Notes: a model not told the origin generated them from the letters alone. Shown: positions 40,882 through 51,235, counted from the first letter of the stretch. The stretch: DNA of 64,000 nucleotides from Amycolatopsis sp. FDAARGOS 1241 (GCF_016889705.1 NZ_CP069526.1:9142001-9206000); one strand, 5' to 3'. Translations and numbers: made by a program.

Positions 40882-41038
40882 CTACTCCTCCAGTGTACTT
40901 GCCCGCGCGCGCTCACATGCGGCAAGGACACCCCTCACTGCGTCACAGAGGCGCGAAAAAGCTCGAAGGCGAGTCATCTCGTGGCTCGCCCGCTGTCAAG
41001 CGGTTCTCGGGGAACTCACCCGCCACGCGCAACCCGAG

Positions 41039-41656
41039 TCAGCCGTACGTGTCACGCGGTCCGCGACCCCGCACGTGGAGCGGACCTTTCCGCCAGCTCG
41101 GCGCCGTCGGACCCTGGATCCGCATGCGCTTCACGACGCCGTGGCCGACCCCCGCGGCGATCTTCGCGAGCAGCTTCCCCTGCAGCAGCCGCAGCTGTGT
41201 GGCCCACGCCGTCGAGCTCGCGCGGACGGTGAGCTCGCCGTCCTTGAGGCTCACCGGCTGGGCGTGCTCGGCCACGTCCTCACCCACGAGCCGGGCCCAC
41301 TGGCCGAACACGCGCGCGTTGGTCATGGTGTCCTGCCAGCCGCTGTCGGCGACCAGCCGCGAGACGAGCCGACCCAGCGGCTGCGGGTCCCGCGCGTCGG
41401 CACCCGCCCCCGACCAGCGGCGCCGGCGCGGGTTCTGGCCCCCACTGCCCGTGATCCGGCCGCGGCGCAGATTGGGTGGTGCGCCGCGTTCCTTGGCCTT
41501 CGCCTTGGCGGCTTCGAGCGCGGCGTGCGCGAGGTCCCGCCCAGAGGTCTGCTCGTTCGGCCCAGTGGACACGTCACCCTCGGTGCCGGAATGGGCCGCA
41601 CCACCTGGGTGATTGCCCGCGCGAGTGATGTCAAGGCCCTCATCAGGCCGTTTCAT
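41039..41656 (-). CDS. DUF721 protein, DciA-like helicase loader
   Basis: The 205-residue protein ends TAPSWRKGPLHVRGRGPRDT, as in the Rv0004 group. The KH-like DUF721 core is QPLGRLVSRLVADSGWQDTM, then WARLVGEDVAEHAQPVSLKD and STAWATQLRLLQGKLLAKIA. DUF721 (DciA) proteins load the replicative helicase in most bacteria lacking DnaC/DnaI. I chose ATG 41656 (MKRPDEGLDITRAG). In-frame GTG codons up to about 41730 would add up to 25 residues across two DnaA-box-like sequences, so the start is uncertain. Located between recF and gyrB, as expected. Confidence 0.88.
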   Translation of the reverse strand: MKRPDEGLDITRAGNHPGGAAHSGTEGDVSTGPNEQTSGRDLAHAALEAAKAKAKERGAPPNLRRGRITGSGGQNPRRRRWSGAGADARDPQPLGRLVSRLVADSGWQDTMTNARVFGQWARLVGEDVAEHAQPVSLKDGELTVRASSTAWATQLRLLQGKLLAKIAAGVGHGVVKRMRIQGPTAPSWRKGPLHVRGRGPRDTYG

Positions 41657-41684
41657 CACCCGCGGCGATAACTCGTTCCCGGGT

Positions 41685-41702
41685 TTATCCACACTGTCCA
41701 CA
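41685..41702. promoter_or_regulatory. DnaA-box pair upstream of the DUF721 gene
   Basis: ttatccaca (41685-41693) matches the consensus DnaA box, and it is followed at once by ctgtccaca (41694-41702), one base off the GC-adapted box ttgtccaca. They lie between recF and the likely DUF721 start. Confidence 0.6.
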
Positions 41703-41780
41703 GGTTTGTCCCCAGATCGGTGGGTAACTTCTGTGACCGCGGTCACCCGCAGTGGTCGGGTTGATCTTGGTGGTGGGGAC

Positions 41781-42935
41781 TCAGGCACGGGTGACCTCGC
41801 CGTTCGCCACCACGAACCGGGTTCCGGCCAGCTCGGACGGCACGTCCTCCTCCACCGCCGCCGTGATGAGCACCTGTTCGGCGCCCGCGGCGACCTCCGC
41901 GAGCCGGGCCCGGCGCTTGCGGTCGAGCTCGGCGAACACATCATCCAACAGCAGGACCGGTTCGCCCGCTTCGCCACGCAGGAGCTCGTAACTCCCGAGC
42001 CGCAGCGCCAGCGCGAACGACCACGACTCGCCGTGGCTCGCGTAGCCCTTGGCCGGCGCCTCGCCGAGGATCAGCTCCAGCTCGTCCCGGTGCGGTCCGA
42101 CCAGGCTGATGCCGCGTTCGAGCTCGTTGCGCCGGACGTCGGCCAGCGCCTTGAGCAGCAGCTCGCGCAACGCCTCCGGATCCGCGCGCTCTCCTCCGGC
42201 CACCCCGTAACCCGGCGGCAGCGCTTCGCCGAGCGACGACCGGTACGCGATCTTCGCCGGCCGCGAGTCCGGGGCGACACCCAGGTACGCCTCCGCCGTG
42301 TGCGGGCCGAGGTCCGCGATCAGGTTCAGCCGCGCCGCGAGCAGCTGGGCCCCCGCCACGGACAGGTGGTCGTCCCAGACGTCGAGTGTGGACAGCGCGT
42401 ACGGATCCTCCCGGCCGGTCCGGCGCTTGCCGGCGGTCTTGAGCAGAGCGTTGCGCTGCTTCAGCACCTTCTCGTAGTCGGCGCGGACGCCGGCGTACCG
42501 CGGGGCCCGCAGCACGAGCAGTTCGTCCATGAACCGGCGGCGCTCGCTCGGGTCCCCGCGCACGAGCGCCAGGTCCTCCGGGGAGAACAGCACCGTGCGC
42601 AGGATCCCGAGCACGTCACGCGGCTTGCCGACCGCGCCGCGGTTCACGCGGGCGCGGTTGGCCCGGCCGGCGGTGATCTCGAGCTCGACCGTCAGCTCGC
42701 GGTCGTCGTTGACCACCGCGACGCGGACGAGCGCGCGCTCACAGCCGTGCCGGATCAGCGGGGCGTCCGTCGCGACCCGGTGGGAACCCAGGGTCGCGAC
42801 GTAGCCGATCGCTTCGAGCAGGTTCGTCTTCCCCCGACCGTTCTGGCCGACGAGCACGGTCGCGCCCGGTTCGAGGGCCAGGTCGGCTTGTGGCCAGGAC
42901 CGGAAGTCGGTGACCTGGAGATGTCGCAGGTACAC
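41781..42935 (-). CDS. recF: DNA replication/repair protein RecF
   Basis: SMC-like ABC ATPase that helps load RecA at gaps. It has 384 residues and starts [20 protein letters not shown]. Walker A is [17 protein letters not shown] (about residues 32-40). The signature region and D-loop occur near the end: [20 protein letters not shown], then Walker [21 protein letters not shown]. The position between gnd and the DUF721 gene is the standard actinobacterial order. The gap of 12 bases from gnd suggests cotranscription. Confidence 0.97.
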   Translation of the reverse strand: MYLRHLQVTDFRSWPQADLALEPGATVLVGQNGRGKTNLLEAIGYVATLGSHRVATDAPLIRHGCERALVRVAVVNDDRELTVELEITAGRANRARVNRGAVGKPRDVLGILRTVLFSPEDLALVRGDPSERRRFMDELLVLRAPRYAGVRADYEKVLKQRNALLKTAGKRRTGREDPYALSTLDVWDDHLSVAGAQLLAARLNLIADLGPHTAEAYLGVAPDSRPAKIAYRSSLGEALPPGYGVAGGERADPEALRELLLKALADVRRNELERGISLVGPHRDELELILGEAPAKGYASHGESWSFALALRLGSYELLRGEAGEPVLLLDDVFAELDRKRRARLAEVAAGAEQVLITAAVEEDVPSELAGTRFVVANGEVTRA

Positions 42936-42947
42936 GAGCGGGGGAGG

Positions 42948-43838
42948 CTAGCTCCCGGCCTTCTTCACGGCGTGGCCACCGAACTGGTTGCGCAGCGCGG
43001 CGACAGCGCGCATCGCGGCCGAGTCCTTCTGCCGCGAGGAGAACCGCGCGAACAGCGCCGCCGACAGCACCGGCGCCGGCACCGCGTTGTTCACCGCTTC
43101 CTCCAGCGTCCACCGGCCCTCGCCGGAGTCCTCGACGTAACCCTCGAGGTCGTCGAGGTCCGGGTCCTCCTCGAGCGCGCGCACCAGCAGGTCGAGCAGC
43201 CACGAGCGGACGACGGTGCCGCGCTGCCAGCCCTTGATCACCTCGGGCACGTTCTTCACGACGTGCGCTGCCTCGAGCAGCTCGAAGCCCTCGGCGTAGG
43301 CCTGCATGATGCCGTACTCGATGCCGTTGTGGATCATCTTCGCGTAGTGGCCCGCGCCGACCTCGCCGGCGTGCGAGAAGCCTTCCTCGCGCGGGCCCTC
43401 CGGACGCAGGGCGTCGAAGATCGGCATCGCGCGGGCGACGTCGGACTCCGCGCCACCCACCATGAGGCCGTAACCGTTGTCCTTGCCCCAGATCCCGCCG
43501 GACACACCGCAGTCGAGGTAGCCGACGCCCTTGGCCGCGAGCAGGTCGGCGTTGAGCTTGTCGTCGGTGAACTTCGAGTTGCCACCGTCGATCACCAGGT
43601 CGCCCTCGGACAGCGACTGGCTGAGCTCCACCACGGTCTTGCGCGTCGGGTCACCCGCGGGGACCATGATCCACACGATGCGCGGCGCGTCCAGTTTGGA
43701 CACGAGGTCGGCGAGCGACTCGGAGTCGCTGACGTCCGGGTTGCGGTCGTACCCCACCACGTCGTGCCCGGCGGCGCGGAGCCGTTCACGCATGTTGAAG
43801 CCCATCTTGCCCAGGCCGACGAGACCGAGCTGAACCAT
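42948..43838 (-). CDS. gnd: 6-phosphogluconate dehydrogenase, decarboxylating (short form)
   Basis: Oxidises 6-phosphogluconate to ribulose 5-phosphate in the pentose-phosphate pathway. The 296-residue protein (MVQLGLVGLGKMGFNMRERL) has the Rossmann motif GLGKMGFN and substrate-binding VIDGGNSKFTDD and LDCGVSGGIWG. HYAKMIHNGIEYG carries the catalytic Lys. It belongs to the short (about 300-residue) class rather than the 470-residue E. coli type. Its place between dnaN and recF is common in actinomycetes. ATG 43838 has aaggggat upstream. Confidence 0.95.
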   Translation of the reverse strand: MVQLGLVGLGKMGFNMRERLRAAGHDVVGYDRNPDVSDSESLADLVSKLDAPRIVWIMVPAGDPTRKTVVELSQSLSEGDLVIDGGNSKFTDDKLNADLLAAKGVGYLDCGVSGGIWGKDNGYGLMVGGAESDVARAMPIFDALRPEGPREEGFSHAGEVGAGHYAKMIHNGIEYGIMQAYAEGFELLEAAHVVKNVPEVIKGWQRGTVVRSWLLDLLVRALEEDPDLDDLEGYVEDSGEGRWTLEEAVNNAVPAPVLSAALFARFSSRQKDSAAMRAVAALRNQFGGHAVKKAGS

Positions 43839-43885
43839 GAGATCCCCTTAGGTAGTAACGAAAATCCGCGGTTGTGACGGGCCGG

Positions 43886-45019
43886 TCAGCCCGGGAGGCG
43901 GACCGGCATCAGCAGGTAGAGATAACCGGGGACGACGTTGCCCTCGGCGTCGGCGGGCTTGATCAGCGCCGGCCGGTTCGGCGTGGTGAACGTGAGCTCC
44001 GCGCGGTCGCTGTGCAGCGCGCCGAGCCCGTCGACGAGGTAACCGGGGTTGAAGGCGATCGTCACCGGCTCGCCCTCGTACTCGACCTGCAGCTCTTCTT
44101 CGGCGCTGCCCTCGTCGTCGCCGCCGGCCGAAAGCCGCAGCGAACCGTCGGCGAACTCCAGCCGCACCTGCGTACCCCGCTCGGCGACCAGGGAAACGCG
44201 CTTGATCGACTCGGCGAGCGCCGACACTTCGATCACGGCGCGCGACGTGTGGCTCGCCGGCAGCAGCTGGCGGTACGGCGGAAACTCGGCGTCGAGCAGC
44301 CGCGTGGTGGTGTAGCGGCCGTTGCCGGACAGGCCCAGCAGACCTTCGCCGCTGGCGAGGGCGAGCTGCACGGTGGAGCCGGCGCCGCCGAGCGTCTTCG
44401 CGGCTTCGGCGAGGGTGCGCGCGGGCACGAGCACCGCGGCGTCGGCCAGGCCCTCGGCGGGCTTCCAGGTGAACTCGCGCATGGCGAGGCGGAAGCGGTC
44501 GGTGGCCACGAGCGTGAGGGTGTCGCCCGAGATCTCCAGCCGCATGCCGGTGAGCATCGGGAGCGTGTCGTCCTTGCCGGCGGCGGTGACGACCTGGGTC
44601 ACGGCCTGGCCGAAGACGTCGCCGGTGAGCTCACCCGCGAACGCGGGCTGGCTCGGCAGCTGCGGGTAGTCCTCGACGGGCATGGTCGGCAGGGAGAAGC
44701 GCGCACTGCCGCAGGTGATGGTGGCGCGCGCGCCGTCGACCGAGATCTCGACCGGCTGAGCGGGCAGCGCCTTGGTGATGTCGGCGAGGAGCCGGCCGGA
44801 GACCAGCAGGCGCCCGCCGTCGGCGATCGTCGCGGGGACGCCCACCGTGGCCGACACCTCGTAGTCGAACCCGGACACCGTGAGCGCATCGGACTCACCG
44901 TCCGCGCCCGCGTCGAGCAGCACGCCGCCCAGCACCGGCACGGGCGGCCGGGACGGGAGGCTCCTGGCCACCCAGGCGACGGCGTCGGCGAGCCCGTCGC
45001 GCTCGACGCGGATCTTCAT
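43886..45019 (-). CDS. dnaN: DNA polymerase III beta sliding clamp
   Basis: Ring-shaped processivity clamp. The ATG at 45019 ([20 protein letters not shown]) gives 377 residues with the three repeated clamp domains: [13 protein letters not shown], then [20 protein letters not shown] and [18 protein letters not shown]. The C-terminal [14 protein letters not shown] matches the conserved YLLMPVR(L/I). Upstream codons in the same frame run into the origin region and are rejected. Translation start is preceded by gaaaggatgcgc, a reasonable ribosome site. Confidence 0.98.
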   Translation of the reverse strand: MKIRVERDGLADAVAWVARSLPSRPPVPVLGGVLLDAGADGESDALTVSGFDYEVSATVGVPATIADGGRLLVSGRLLADITKALPAQPVEISVDGARATITCGSARFSLPTMPVEDYPQLPSQPAFAGELTGDVFGQAVTQVVTAAGKDDTLPMLTGMRLEISGDTLTLVATDRFRLAMREFTWKPAEGLADAAVLVPARTLAEAAKTLGGAGSTVQLALASGEGLLGLSGNGRYTTTRLLDAEFPPYRQLLPASHTSRAVIEVSALAESIKRVSLVAERGTQVRLEFADGSLRLSAGGDDEGSAEEELQVEYEGEPVTIAFNPGYLVDGLGALHSDRAELTFTTPNRPALIKPADAEGNVVPGYLYLLMPVRLPG

Positions 45020-46276
45020 GCGCGCATCCTTTCGACAGCCGAGCCCCTCGGCTCGTGAAGGGTCGACGGAAGAGCCGGTACCCGGGTGCTGCCCCGTCCA
45101 CCACGTCCCCCGCCGGTCTGGCTCGTGCTCGCACGCCGGAGTCGGCGCACGGAACGGACCAGGTGCAGGCATCCACGTTAGGCCGTCGCCGGGGGTCCCG
45201 TCACCTCGGCCTCCACTTGACTTTGTCGATATGACGACTGGCCCGCCGGCTTGTCCCCAACTTCGTCCATCGCCTGTTTTTGTTCTGTTCTCTCTTTCAA
45301 AAGATCTAAGGGCAGTAGCAGTAATAGGGGCTGTGGGTTGTGTGGACAGAGCTCGTTCGCGCAGGTTGGCGGTCGTGTGACCGTGTGGAGAGCCCTGGTG
45401 GTGGATCGGTGGATGGATCGGGCGGCCCGTGGATGAATTCGAGCCGTTCCCGATCCATCCACAGCTGGGCCCACTTGTCCCCATGGTTGTCCCCAGCTGT
45501 GGGGCGAGTTGTACCCAGGCTCTGTGGGCGTCGGCGAGCGTCCGAATCGCTCTGGCGAGTGACGGGATCCCGATGTGGATCAAGTGTGGGCAACTTGTGG
45601 ATTCACCGTGGACAGAGCTGGGGAAAACCTGTGGATTCCGTGTGGGCAAGATGTGGACTGCTTCGGGATCGCTGCAGGTCGGAGATTCGTTGGCACTGTG
45701 GGCAAACTGCGCACACGGTGGGGAAAACCCCTTGTGTATCAATAGGTTTTGGGTTCGTCGCGTACGCGTGCGTACGTGGGCGACGGCACACGCCTGTCGC
45801 GTCGCTGCGTCGCTTGTGTACGCGTGCTTCGTCCACCCGGGACCCGTCGAGAGGGAGAAGATGTTGTGTGGTAAAGGAAAAGCGGGGTCGCCGGGTGACG
45901 GATCGACCGCACCCGGAGACCGCCGGACGCGATCGGGCGGCCCTCGACGTCGGCCGTGCGACGCGGTGGAGGGCCGGCTGCCGAGTGGCTGTGGACCCGC
46001 GGCCGCTCCGGGTGCTGCCGGACCGGTGTCGTCGTCAGGTCGGCTCCGGCAGCGCCGAGCCGCTCCGGACGAGTGGCGCCGGCTGCGGCGCGACCGGATG
46101 CGGGCGTCCGCCCTCGCTGCTGTGAGCGGCCCCCTCGTGCGCGTAGGCGGCGCTGCGCGATCTCCGGGCCGCCGGTTCCCGGCTCTCGACCGTTCTCAGC
46201 GAAGCCGGCGCCGGCCAGTCCCCCATATAGAAGGAGGGCGCCGCCCACCGGCGACGCCCTCCTCGTGCAGTACTCG
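45020..46276. other. oriC: oriC: dnaA-dnaN intergenic region with DnaA-box cluster
   Basis: A 1.26-kb gene-free stretch. At least eight DnaA-box-like 9-mers in one orientation occur between 45574 and 45705: tgtggatca 45574, tgtgggcaa 45585, tgtggattc 45596, cgtggacag 45607, tgtggattc 45630, tgtgggcaa 45641, tgtggactg 45652 and tgtgggcaa 45697. More lie leftward (for example tgtggacag near 45340 and inverted tccacag, ttgtccc copies near 45455-45500). An AT-richer patch, tttttgttctgttctctctt (about 45278-45297), is a candidate unwinding element. Spacing of 11 bases between several boxes places them on one helix face. The part from 45850 to 46230 has no recognisable feature. Confidence 0.9.
46232..46263 (-). 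terminator. Hairpin downstream of dnaA
   Basis: aggagggcg (46232-46240) pairs with cgccctcct (46255-46263) around a 14-base loop, 14 bases past the dnaA stop. There is no T-tract, as is common in high-GC actinobacteria. Confidence 0.65.
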
Positions 46277-47953
46277 TTACTGCCGAGCCCGCTGCTTGAT
46301 CCGCGACGTGAGCTCCTGAACCTGGTCGTAGATGCGCCGGCGCTCGGCCATCTCCTTGCGGATCTTCTTGTCCGCGTGCATCACCGTCGTGTGGTCGCGG
46401 CCGCCGAACGTCTGGCCGATCTTCGGCAGCGACATGTCCGTCAGCTCGCGGCACAGGTACATCGCGATCTGCCGCGCGGTCGCCAGCGCCTTCGTCTTGC
46501 CGGGCCCGCACAGGTCGTCGAGCGTGACGTCGAAGAACTCGGCCGTGACACCCATGATCGTCGGCGCGGTGATCTCCGGGGCGTGCGAGTCGGGGATCAG
46601 GTCGCGCAGCACGATCTCGGCGAGCCCGACGTCCACGGCCTGCTGGTTCAGCGACGCGAACGCGGTCACGCGGATCAACGCACCCTCGAGCTCGCGGATG
46701 TTCGCCTCCACGCGCGAGGCGATGAACTCCAGCACTTCACCCGGCACCGCGAGCCGGTCCTGCGCGGCCTTCTTGCGCAGGATGGCGATGCGCGTTTCGA
46801 GCTCCGGGGGCTGGATGTCGGTGATCAGGCCCCATTCGAACCGCGTCCGCAGCCGGTCCTCCAGCGTTTCGAGGCGCTTGGGCGGCCGGTCGGAGCTGAC
46901 GACGATCTGCTTGTTCGCGTTGTGGAGGGTGTTGAAGGTGTGGAAGAACTCCTCCTGCGTCCCTTCCTTGCCCTCCAGGAACTGGATGTCGTCGACGAGC
47001 AGGATGTCGATGTCGCGGTAGCGCCGCTGGAAGGCGACCTTGCGGTCGTCGCGCAGCGAGTTGATGAAGTCGTTCGTGAACTCTTCGGTCGAGACGTACC
47101 GCACGCGCATCCCGGGGAACAGCCGCTGCGCGTAGTGGCCGACGGCGTGGAGTAGGTGCGTCTTGCCGAGCCCGGACTCACCCCAGATGAACAGCGGGTT
47201 GTACGCGCGGGCCGGCGCTTCGGCCACGGCGACGGCGGCCGCGTGCGCGAACCGGTTCGACGCACCGATCACGAAGGTGTCGAACGTGTACTTCTCGTTC
47301 AGCTTCGTCTTCGACGTCTGCGGCTGCGCGGGCGCCGTGTACGGCTGGCCGGCGATCGGCTGGCCCGAGAACGTGGGCCAGATCTCGTGGACCGCGGCGA
47401 GGGCTTCGCCCTCTTCGTCGACCTCTTCGTCCGTGTCGTCGGATTCCTCGAGCACCGGCGACTGAGGCACCGGCAACGTCTGCTGCGGCGGCTCGGGCCG
47501 CGCGACGCGGGCGGCCGGCATCTGGGCCCCGTCGTTCGCGGGCCGTAGCGGCACCGGCGGGAGAGCGCCGTTCTCGGGCCGGCCGTTCTCCGGGCGCGGC
47601 GCGTGGCCGTTTTCACTGTGCCCGTTCTCGGGCCTGCCGTGGTCCACCCGAGGGGGTGAGGGCACGTACCGGGGCGCGGGCGCGACGGCCTCGGCGCTGT
47701 CGACCTTCACGGCCAGCGAGACGGCGCGGCCGAGGCGGCGCGAGAGGGCGTCGGTGATCGCGCCGCGCAGCGCGCGTTCGATCGCTTCCTTCGCGAAATC
47801 ACTGGGAGCGGCGAGAAGAGCGGTGCCGTCGAGCAGGCCGATGGGCCGGGTGACGCGCATCCAGGCTCGTTGCTGCGGGGAGAGCGTGCCATCGGACAGC
47901 TCCCGCACCACCTGCTCCCAGATGACGCCCAAGTTGTGCTGGTGCTCGGACAC
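46277..47953 (-). CDS. dnaA: Chromosomal replication initiator DnaA
   Basis: AAA+ initiator that binds DnaA boxes and opens oriC. A GTG at 47953 starts [20 protein letters not shown] and gives 558 residues. Domain I occupies about 1-95. Domain II is a long, low-complexity linker with repeated ENGR/ENGH blocks. The AAA+ core has Walker [14 protein letters not shown], Walker [16 protein letters not shown] and sensor/box VII ETRIAIL. Domain IV has the DNA-binding signature [16 protein letters not shown]. Codons upstream of 47953 run through the promoter and are rejected. DnaA boxes upstream suggest autoregulation. Confidence 0.98.
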   Translation of the reverse strand: MSEHQHNLGVIWEQVVRELSDGTLSPQQRAWMRVTRPIGLLDGTALLAAPSDFAKEAIERALRGAITDALSRRLGRAVSLAVKVDSAEAVAPAPRYVPSPPRVDHGRPENGHSENGHAPRPENGRPENGALPPVPLRPANDGAQMPAARVARPEPPQQTLPVPQSPVLEESDDTDEEVDEEGEALAAVHEIWPTFSGQPIAGQPYTAPAQPQTSKTKLNEKYTFDTFVIGASNRFAHAAAVAVAEAPARAYNPLFIWGESGLGKTHLLHAVGHYAQRLFPGMRVRYVSTEEFTNDFINSLRDDRKVAFQRRYRDIDILLVDDIQFLEGKEGTQEEFFHTFNTLHNANKQIVVSSDRPPKRLETLEDRLRTRFEWGLITDIQPPELETRIAILRKKAAQDRLAVPGEVLEFIASRVEANIRELEGALIRVTAFASLNQQAVDVGLAEIVLRDLIPDSHAPEITAPTIMGVTAEFFDVTLDDLCGPGKTKALATARQIAMYLCRELTDMSLPKIGQTFGGRDHTTVMHADKKIRKEMAERRRIYDQVQELTSRIKQRARQ

Positions 47954-48550
47954 CTGTCTTGCTCCCCTCCCCTCGTCGGCGTGAACTGCGGAATCACTCC
48001 AAGCACGCCCGTGAAGCTCTCCCCTGGACGTCATCTTGGACCGACCTGCGCGCGGGCACAGCGAATATCCACATAGTTGTCCACAGCTGTGCACTAATGT
48101 ACGGCTGCCCGCAGCCACGCCACCTGCGGGCTCGGCGTTCGCCTTGGGCGCCTCCACACCCCCGGTGGCGATCCCGCCGCTCACCTCGCGACCGGTGACC
48201 CGAGAGAGGCACGCTAACAAGCCTCGCTCGCTGCCACAAGGCACCGTTGTGCGCAAGCATTTCACGGTGTACGGCGTGTTGCCATTCGGTGCCACGGCGT
48301 GGGGATGCCGAGGTCGCGGGATGGTCGCCCAGCGTGGCGGAGGGGCCCGTGCACAGGTCCCGACAGGGGGCGCGTACCCTCGTAAGGTCTCCCGCAAGCG
48401 ACGGGTGCGTTTCGCGTGCCCACGTATGTCGTCGCTCGTCGTGACGAGGCCACACGTTGGTAGGAGACACCAGAGACTGCCGTGCGACCGCACGACATGC
48501 CGGAAGACGGCCGAAAACCGTCGCCCGACGGCCGAGACACAGGAGAAGCA
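47954..48550. promoter_or_regulatory. Divergent dnaA / rpmH promoter region
   Basis: The 597 bases contain no gene. Two DnaA boxes occur together, atatccaca (48065-48073) and ttgtccaca (48077-48085), about 110 bases before the dnaA start, fitting autoregulation. The rpmH promoter and leader should lie in the right half; I did not assign -10/-35 boxes. Confidence 0.7.
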
Positions 48551-48694
48551 GTGAGCAAGGGTAAGCGCACCTTCCAGCCGAACAACCGCCGCCGCGCGCG
48601 GACCCACGGTTTCCGCCTGCGCATGCGGACCCGTGCGGGCCGGGCCATCTTGGCGGCCCGTCGTCGCAAGGGCCGCGCCGCGCTGTCCGCCTGA
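48551..48694 (+). CDS. rpmH: Ribosomal protein bL34
   Basis: The GTG at 48551, after aggagaagca, starts [20 protein letters not shown] and gives 47 residues, very basic, with the bL34 signature [15 protein letters not shown]. It opens the conserved rpmH-rnpA-yidD-yidC-jag operon. Confidence 0.98.
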   Translation: MSKGKRTFQPNNRRRARTHGFRLRMRTRAGRAILAARRRKGRAALSA

Positions 48695-48715
48695 TCCGGC
48701 TCGTCGAGGCGCGCC

Positions 48716-49147
48716 GTGCTGCCCGCAGCCGCACGTCTACGGCGGAGTGAGGACTTTCGTGTCGTGCTCCGCCGGGGCTCCCGGGCAGGCAGGCGCCGCC
48801 TCGTCGTCCACGCGTTGACCACGGACCCGTCCGCGGCCGCACCCGATGCGGTCAGGGCGGGTTTTGTGGTGAGCAAGGCCGTCGGCAATTCGGTGGTGCG
48901 CCACCGCGTCACCCGGCGGTTGCGTCATCTCGTTTCGGACAGGCTCGGAACACTGCCCCCGGGCAGCTCGTTGGTCGTACGGGCATTACCTCCGGCGGCG
49001 TCCGCTTCGAGTGCGGAGCTCGGCGCCGATCTCGACGCGGCGTTGCGCCGGCTCGGACTCACCTCGTCCCGCCGCACCGCCGGGGAGGGTGCTCCCCGGC
49101 CTCCGCGTCAGCAGGACGCGGCCCTCGACCACGGATCAGCGGTGTAA
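48716..49147 (+). CDS. rnpA: Ribonuclease P protein component
   Basis: Protein subunit of RNase P that helps position pre-tRNA 5' leaders. GTG at 48716 gives 143 residues starting [20 protein letters not shown]. The conserved RNR-like motif appears as [20 protein letters not shown], followed by [11 protein letters not shown]-terminal tail of about 30 residues is rich in Arg, Ala and Pro and not part of the fold. It lies 21 bases after rpmH. Confidence 0.95.
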   Translation: MLPAAARLRRSEDFRVVLRRGSRAGRRRLVVHALTTDPSAAAPDAVRAGFVVSKAVGNSVVRHRVTRRLRHLVSDRLGTLPPGSSLVVRALPPAASASSAELGADLDAALRRLGLTSSRRTAGEGAPRPPRQQDAALDHGSAV

Positions 49148-49152
49148 CGGCA

Positions 49153-49485
49153 ATGTCAGCCACTCCCGAGCACACCCACGGCGCCACCGAAGTCACCGAG
49201 GAGCCGGCCCCACGCCGCCCCGGCCCGGTGGCCTGGGTCCTGCTGCTCCCCATCAAGTTCTACCGCAAGGCGATCTCGCCCTTCTTGCCGCCGGCTTGCC
49301 GCTTCTACCCGAGCTGCAGCGCGTACGCAGTCGAAGCCCTGACCCGGCACGGTGCCGGCCGCGGCTCCTACCTCGCGCTGCGCCGGCTGCTGCGCTGCGG
49401 CCCGTGGACTCCGCCGGGCCGCGATCCGGTACCCGAGAAGTTCTCGTGGCGCCACCAGATGCCTGAAACACCGATCGAGGAGTAG
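49153..49485 (+). CDS. yidD: Membrane protein insertion efficiency factor YidD
   Basis: The 110-residue protein (ATG 49153) has an N-terminal extension of about 25 residues, then the compact YidD domain: LLLPIKFYRKAISPFLPPAC, RFYPSCSAYAVEALTRHG and a C-terminal RLLRCGPWTPPGRDPVPEKF. Cys residues at the expected positions are present. It assists YidC-dependent insertion. Five bases follow rnpA. Confidence 0.95.
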   Translation: MSATPEHTHGATEVTEEPAPRRPGPVAWVLLLPIKFYRKAISPFLPPACRFYPSCSAYAVEALTRHGAGRGSYLALRRLLRCGPWTPPGRDPVPEKFSWRHQMPETPIEE

Positions 49486-49489
49486 CTCA

Positions 49490-50653
49490 GTGCTCGATTT
49501 CATCTACTACCCCGTGTCCTTCATCTTGTGGTGTTGGCACAAGGTCTTCGGGTTCGCTTTCGGGGAAGCTTCCGCGATCTCCTGGGTCCTCGCGATCATC
49601 TTCCTGACGTTCACGATCCGCGGCATCATGTTCAAGCCGTTCGTGAACCAGGTCCGGTCGATGAAGAAGATGCAGGACTTCGCGCCGGAGATGAAGAAGC
49701 TCCAGAAGAAGTATGCGAACGACCGGCAGCGCCAGGCGCAGGAGATGCAGAAGCTCCAGCGCGAACACGGCGTGAACCCGCTCGGCAGCTGCCTTCCGAT
49801 GGTGCTCCAGATCCCGGTGTTCATCGGCCTGAACCACGTGCTGCGAGCGTTCACCATCCCGCCGGCCGGCGGTGGCCCGAAGACCGAGAACTACTTCTTC
49901 AACCAGCACGACGTCCAGTCGTACGTCAGCGCGAAGCTCTTCGGTGTCAACCTCGGTGAGGCGGTCTACAACGGCGTCGGTGTGGTCAGCGGCAACATTG
50001 CGACCCCGGGATTCCACTGGAACGTGCTGCCCGTCGCCCTGCCGTTGATGATCATCGCGTCGATCGCCACGCACCTCACGGCGCGGCACTCGGTGGCCCG
50101 GCAGAACGCCGCGTCGGCCACCCCGCAGACCGCGATCATGAACAAGCTGACGATGTACATCTTCCCGCTCGGTGTGCTCGTGTTCGGTGCCCTGTTCCCG
50201 CTCGGCCTCCTCTTCTACTGGCTGGCGAACAACGGCTGGACGCTCATGCAGCAGCGGCTCGTGTACACGCGGATCGACAAGGAAGAGGCGGCGCGCAAGG
50301 CAGAGGCCGCCGAGAAGCGCGCCTCGCTCGGGCCGAAGCCGGGGCAGAAGCCGACCGCCCCGAAGGTCGGCCAGAAACCTGTGCAGCAGAAAAAGAACAA
50401 CCCGTCCGGCAACGGCCAGCAGCAGGGCAAGGTGACGAAGGCGGGTTCGGCGCACGGGTTCGCGCAGACGTCTTCCTCCTCCGGCGGCGTGCAGGGCAAG
50501 AAGTCGTCCGACGCCGGCGCGTCGGACGCCAAGGCGACCCCGTCGAAGCCGGCCGAGGAGCCGGCGCAGAACGGATCGAAGAAGGAGAACGGGACCGGGG
50601 TTCCCGGCCTCCTCAAGGACTCGACCAGGAAGTCGGGCCGGAAGCGTCGCTGA
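49490..50653 (+). CDS. yidC: Membrane protein insertase YidC/Oxa1
   Basis: The GTG at 49490 (gaggag 8 bases upstream) starts VLDFIYYPVSFILWCWHKVF and gives 387 residues. It is an Oxa1-type insertase with five membrane segments. The conserved cytoplasmic coiled-coil loop MKKMQDFAPEMKKLQKKYAN follows the first segments, with NPLGSCLPMVLQIPVFIGLN next and GLLFYWLANNGWTLMQQ as the last segment. The Lys/Gln/Pro-rich tail of about 120 residues resembles ribosome-binding tails in actinobacterial homologues. Confidence 0.96.
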   Translation: MLDFIYYPVSFILWCWHKVFGFAFGEASAISWVLAIIFLTFTIRGIMFKPFVNQVRSMKKMQDFAPEMKKLQKKYANDRQRQAQEMQKLQREHGVNPLGSCLPMVLQIPVFIGLNHVLRAFTIPPAGGGPKTENYFFNQHDVQSYVSAKLFGVNLGEAVYNGVGVVSGNIATPGFHWNVLPVALPLMIIASIATHLTARHSVARQNAASATPQTAIMNKLTMYIFPLGVLVFGALFPLGLLFYWLANNGWTLMQQRLVYTRIDKEEAARKAEAAEKRASLGPKPGQKPTAPKVGQKPVQQKKNNPSGNGQQQGKVTKAGSAHGFAQTSSSSGGVQGKKSSDAGASDAKATPSKPAEEPAQNGSKKENGTGVPGLLKDSTRKSGRKRR

Positions 50654-50680
50654 CGCCGGACCGGTTCGGAGAGGAGACGA

Positions 50681-51235
50681 ATGATGTCGGAGACGGTCGA
50701 CACGATCGAAGCCGATCAGGAAGACGCGGACACGGCCACGGCCACACCCGCTGAAGAGAAGCAGGGCGACGACGACCTCCTGGTGCGCGAAGGCGACATC
50801 GCCGGCGACTACCTCGAGCGTCTGCTCGACCTTCTCGACTACGACGGCGACATCGACCTCGATGTCGAAGCGGGCCGCGCCATCGTCAGCATCGACGGCG
50901 GCGAGGACCTCGAGAAGCTCGTCGGCCCGCGCGGCACGGTGCTCGAAGCCCTGCAGGAACTGACGCGCCTGGCGGTCCAGCAGGAGACCGGCTCGCGCAG
51001 CCGCCTGATGCTCGACATCGCCGGCTGGCGCGCCGACCGCCGCGAGGAGCTCCGCGAGCTCGGCCGCTCGACCGCCGAGGCCGTCCTGGCCAACGGCGAG
51101 CGCGTCCGCTTGCAGCCGATGAGCCCCTTCGAACGCAAGGTCGTGCACGACGCGGTCGCCACCGTGTCGGGCGTCACGAGCGAGAGCGAGGGCGAAGACC
51201 CGAAGCGCCGCGTGGTGATCTTCCCCGAGGGGTGA
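50681..51235 (+). CDS. jag: Jag (KH and R3H domain) RNA-binding protein
   Basis: The 184-residue protein (ATG 50681; a second ATG three bases on) has an acidic N-terminus. The KH domain, about residues 45-115, contains GDIDLDVEAGRAIVSIDGGE and KLVGPRGTVLEALQELTRLA. The R3H domain reads RVRLQPMSPFERKVVHDAVA, with the diagnostic Arg...His spacing. The Jag N-domain of firmicutes is absent, as usual in actinobacteria. Last gene of the yidC operon; strong terminator 45 bases downstream. Confidence 0.94.
   Translation: MMSETVDTIEADQEDADTATATPAEEKQGDDDLLVREGDIAGDYLERLLDLLDYDGDIDLDVEAGRAIVSIDGGEDLEKLVGPRGTVLEALQELTRLAVQQETGSRSRLMLDIAGWRADRREELRELGRSTAEAVLANGERVRLQPMSPFERKVVHDAVATVSGVTSESEGEDPKRRVVIFPEG

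Noticed and set aside
45340..46319. Open frames of 260-300 codons in the dnaA-dnaN gap
   Set aside because: They run through the DnaA-box cluster and resemble nothing; the region is oriC.
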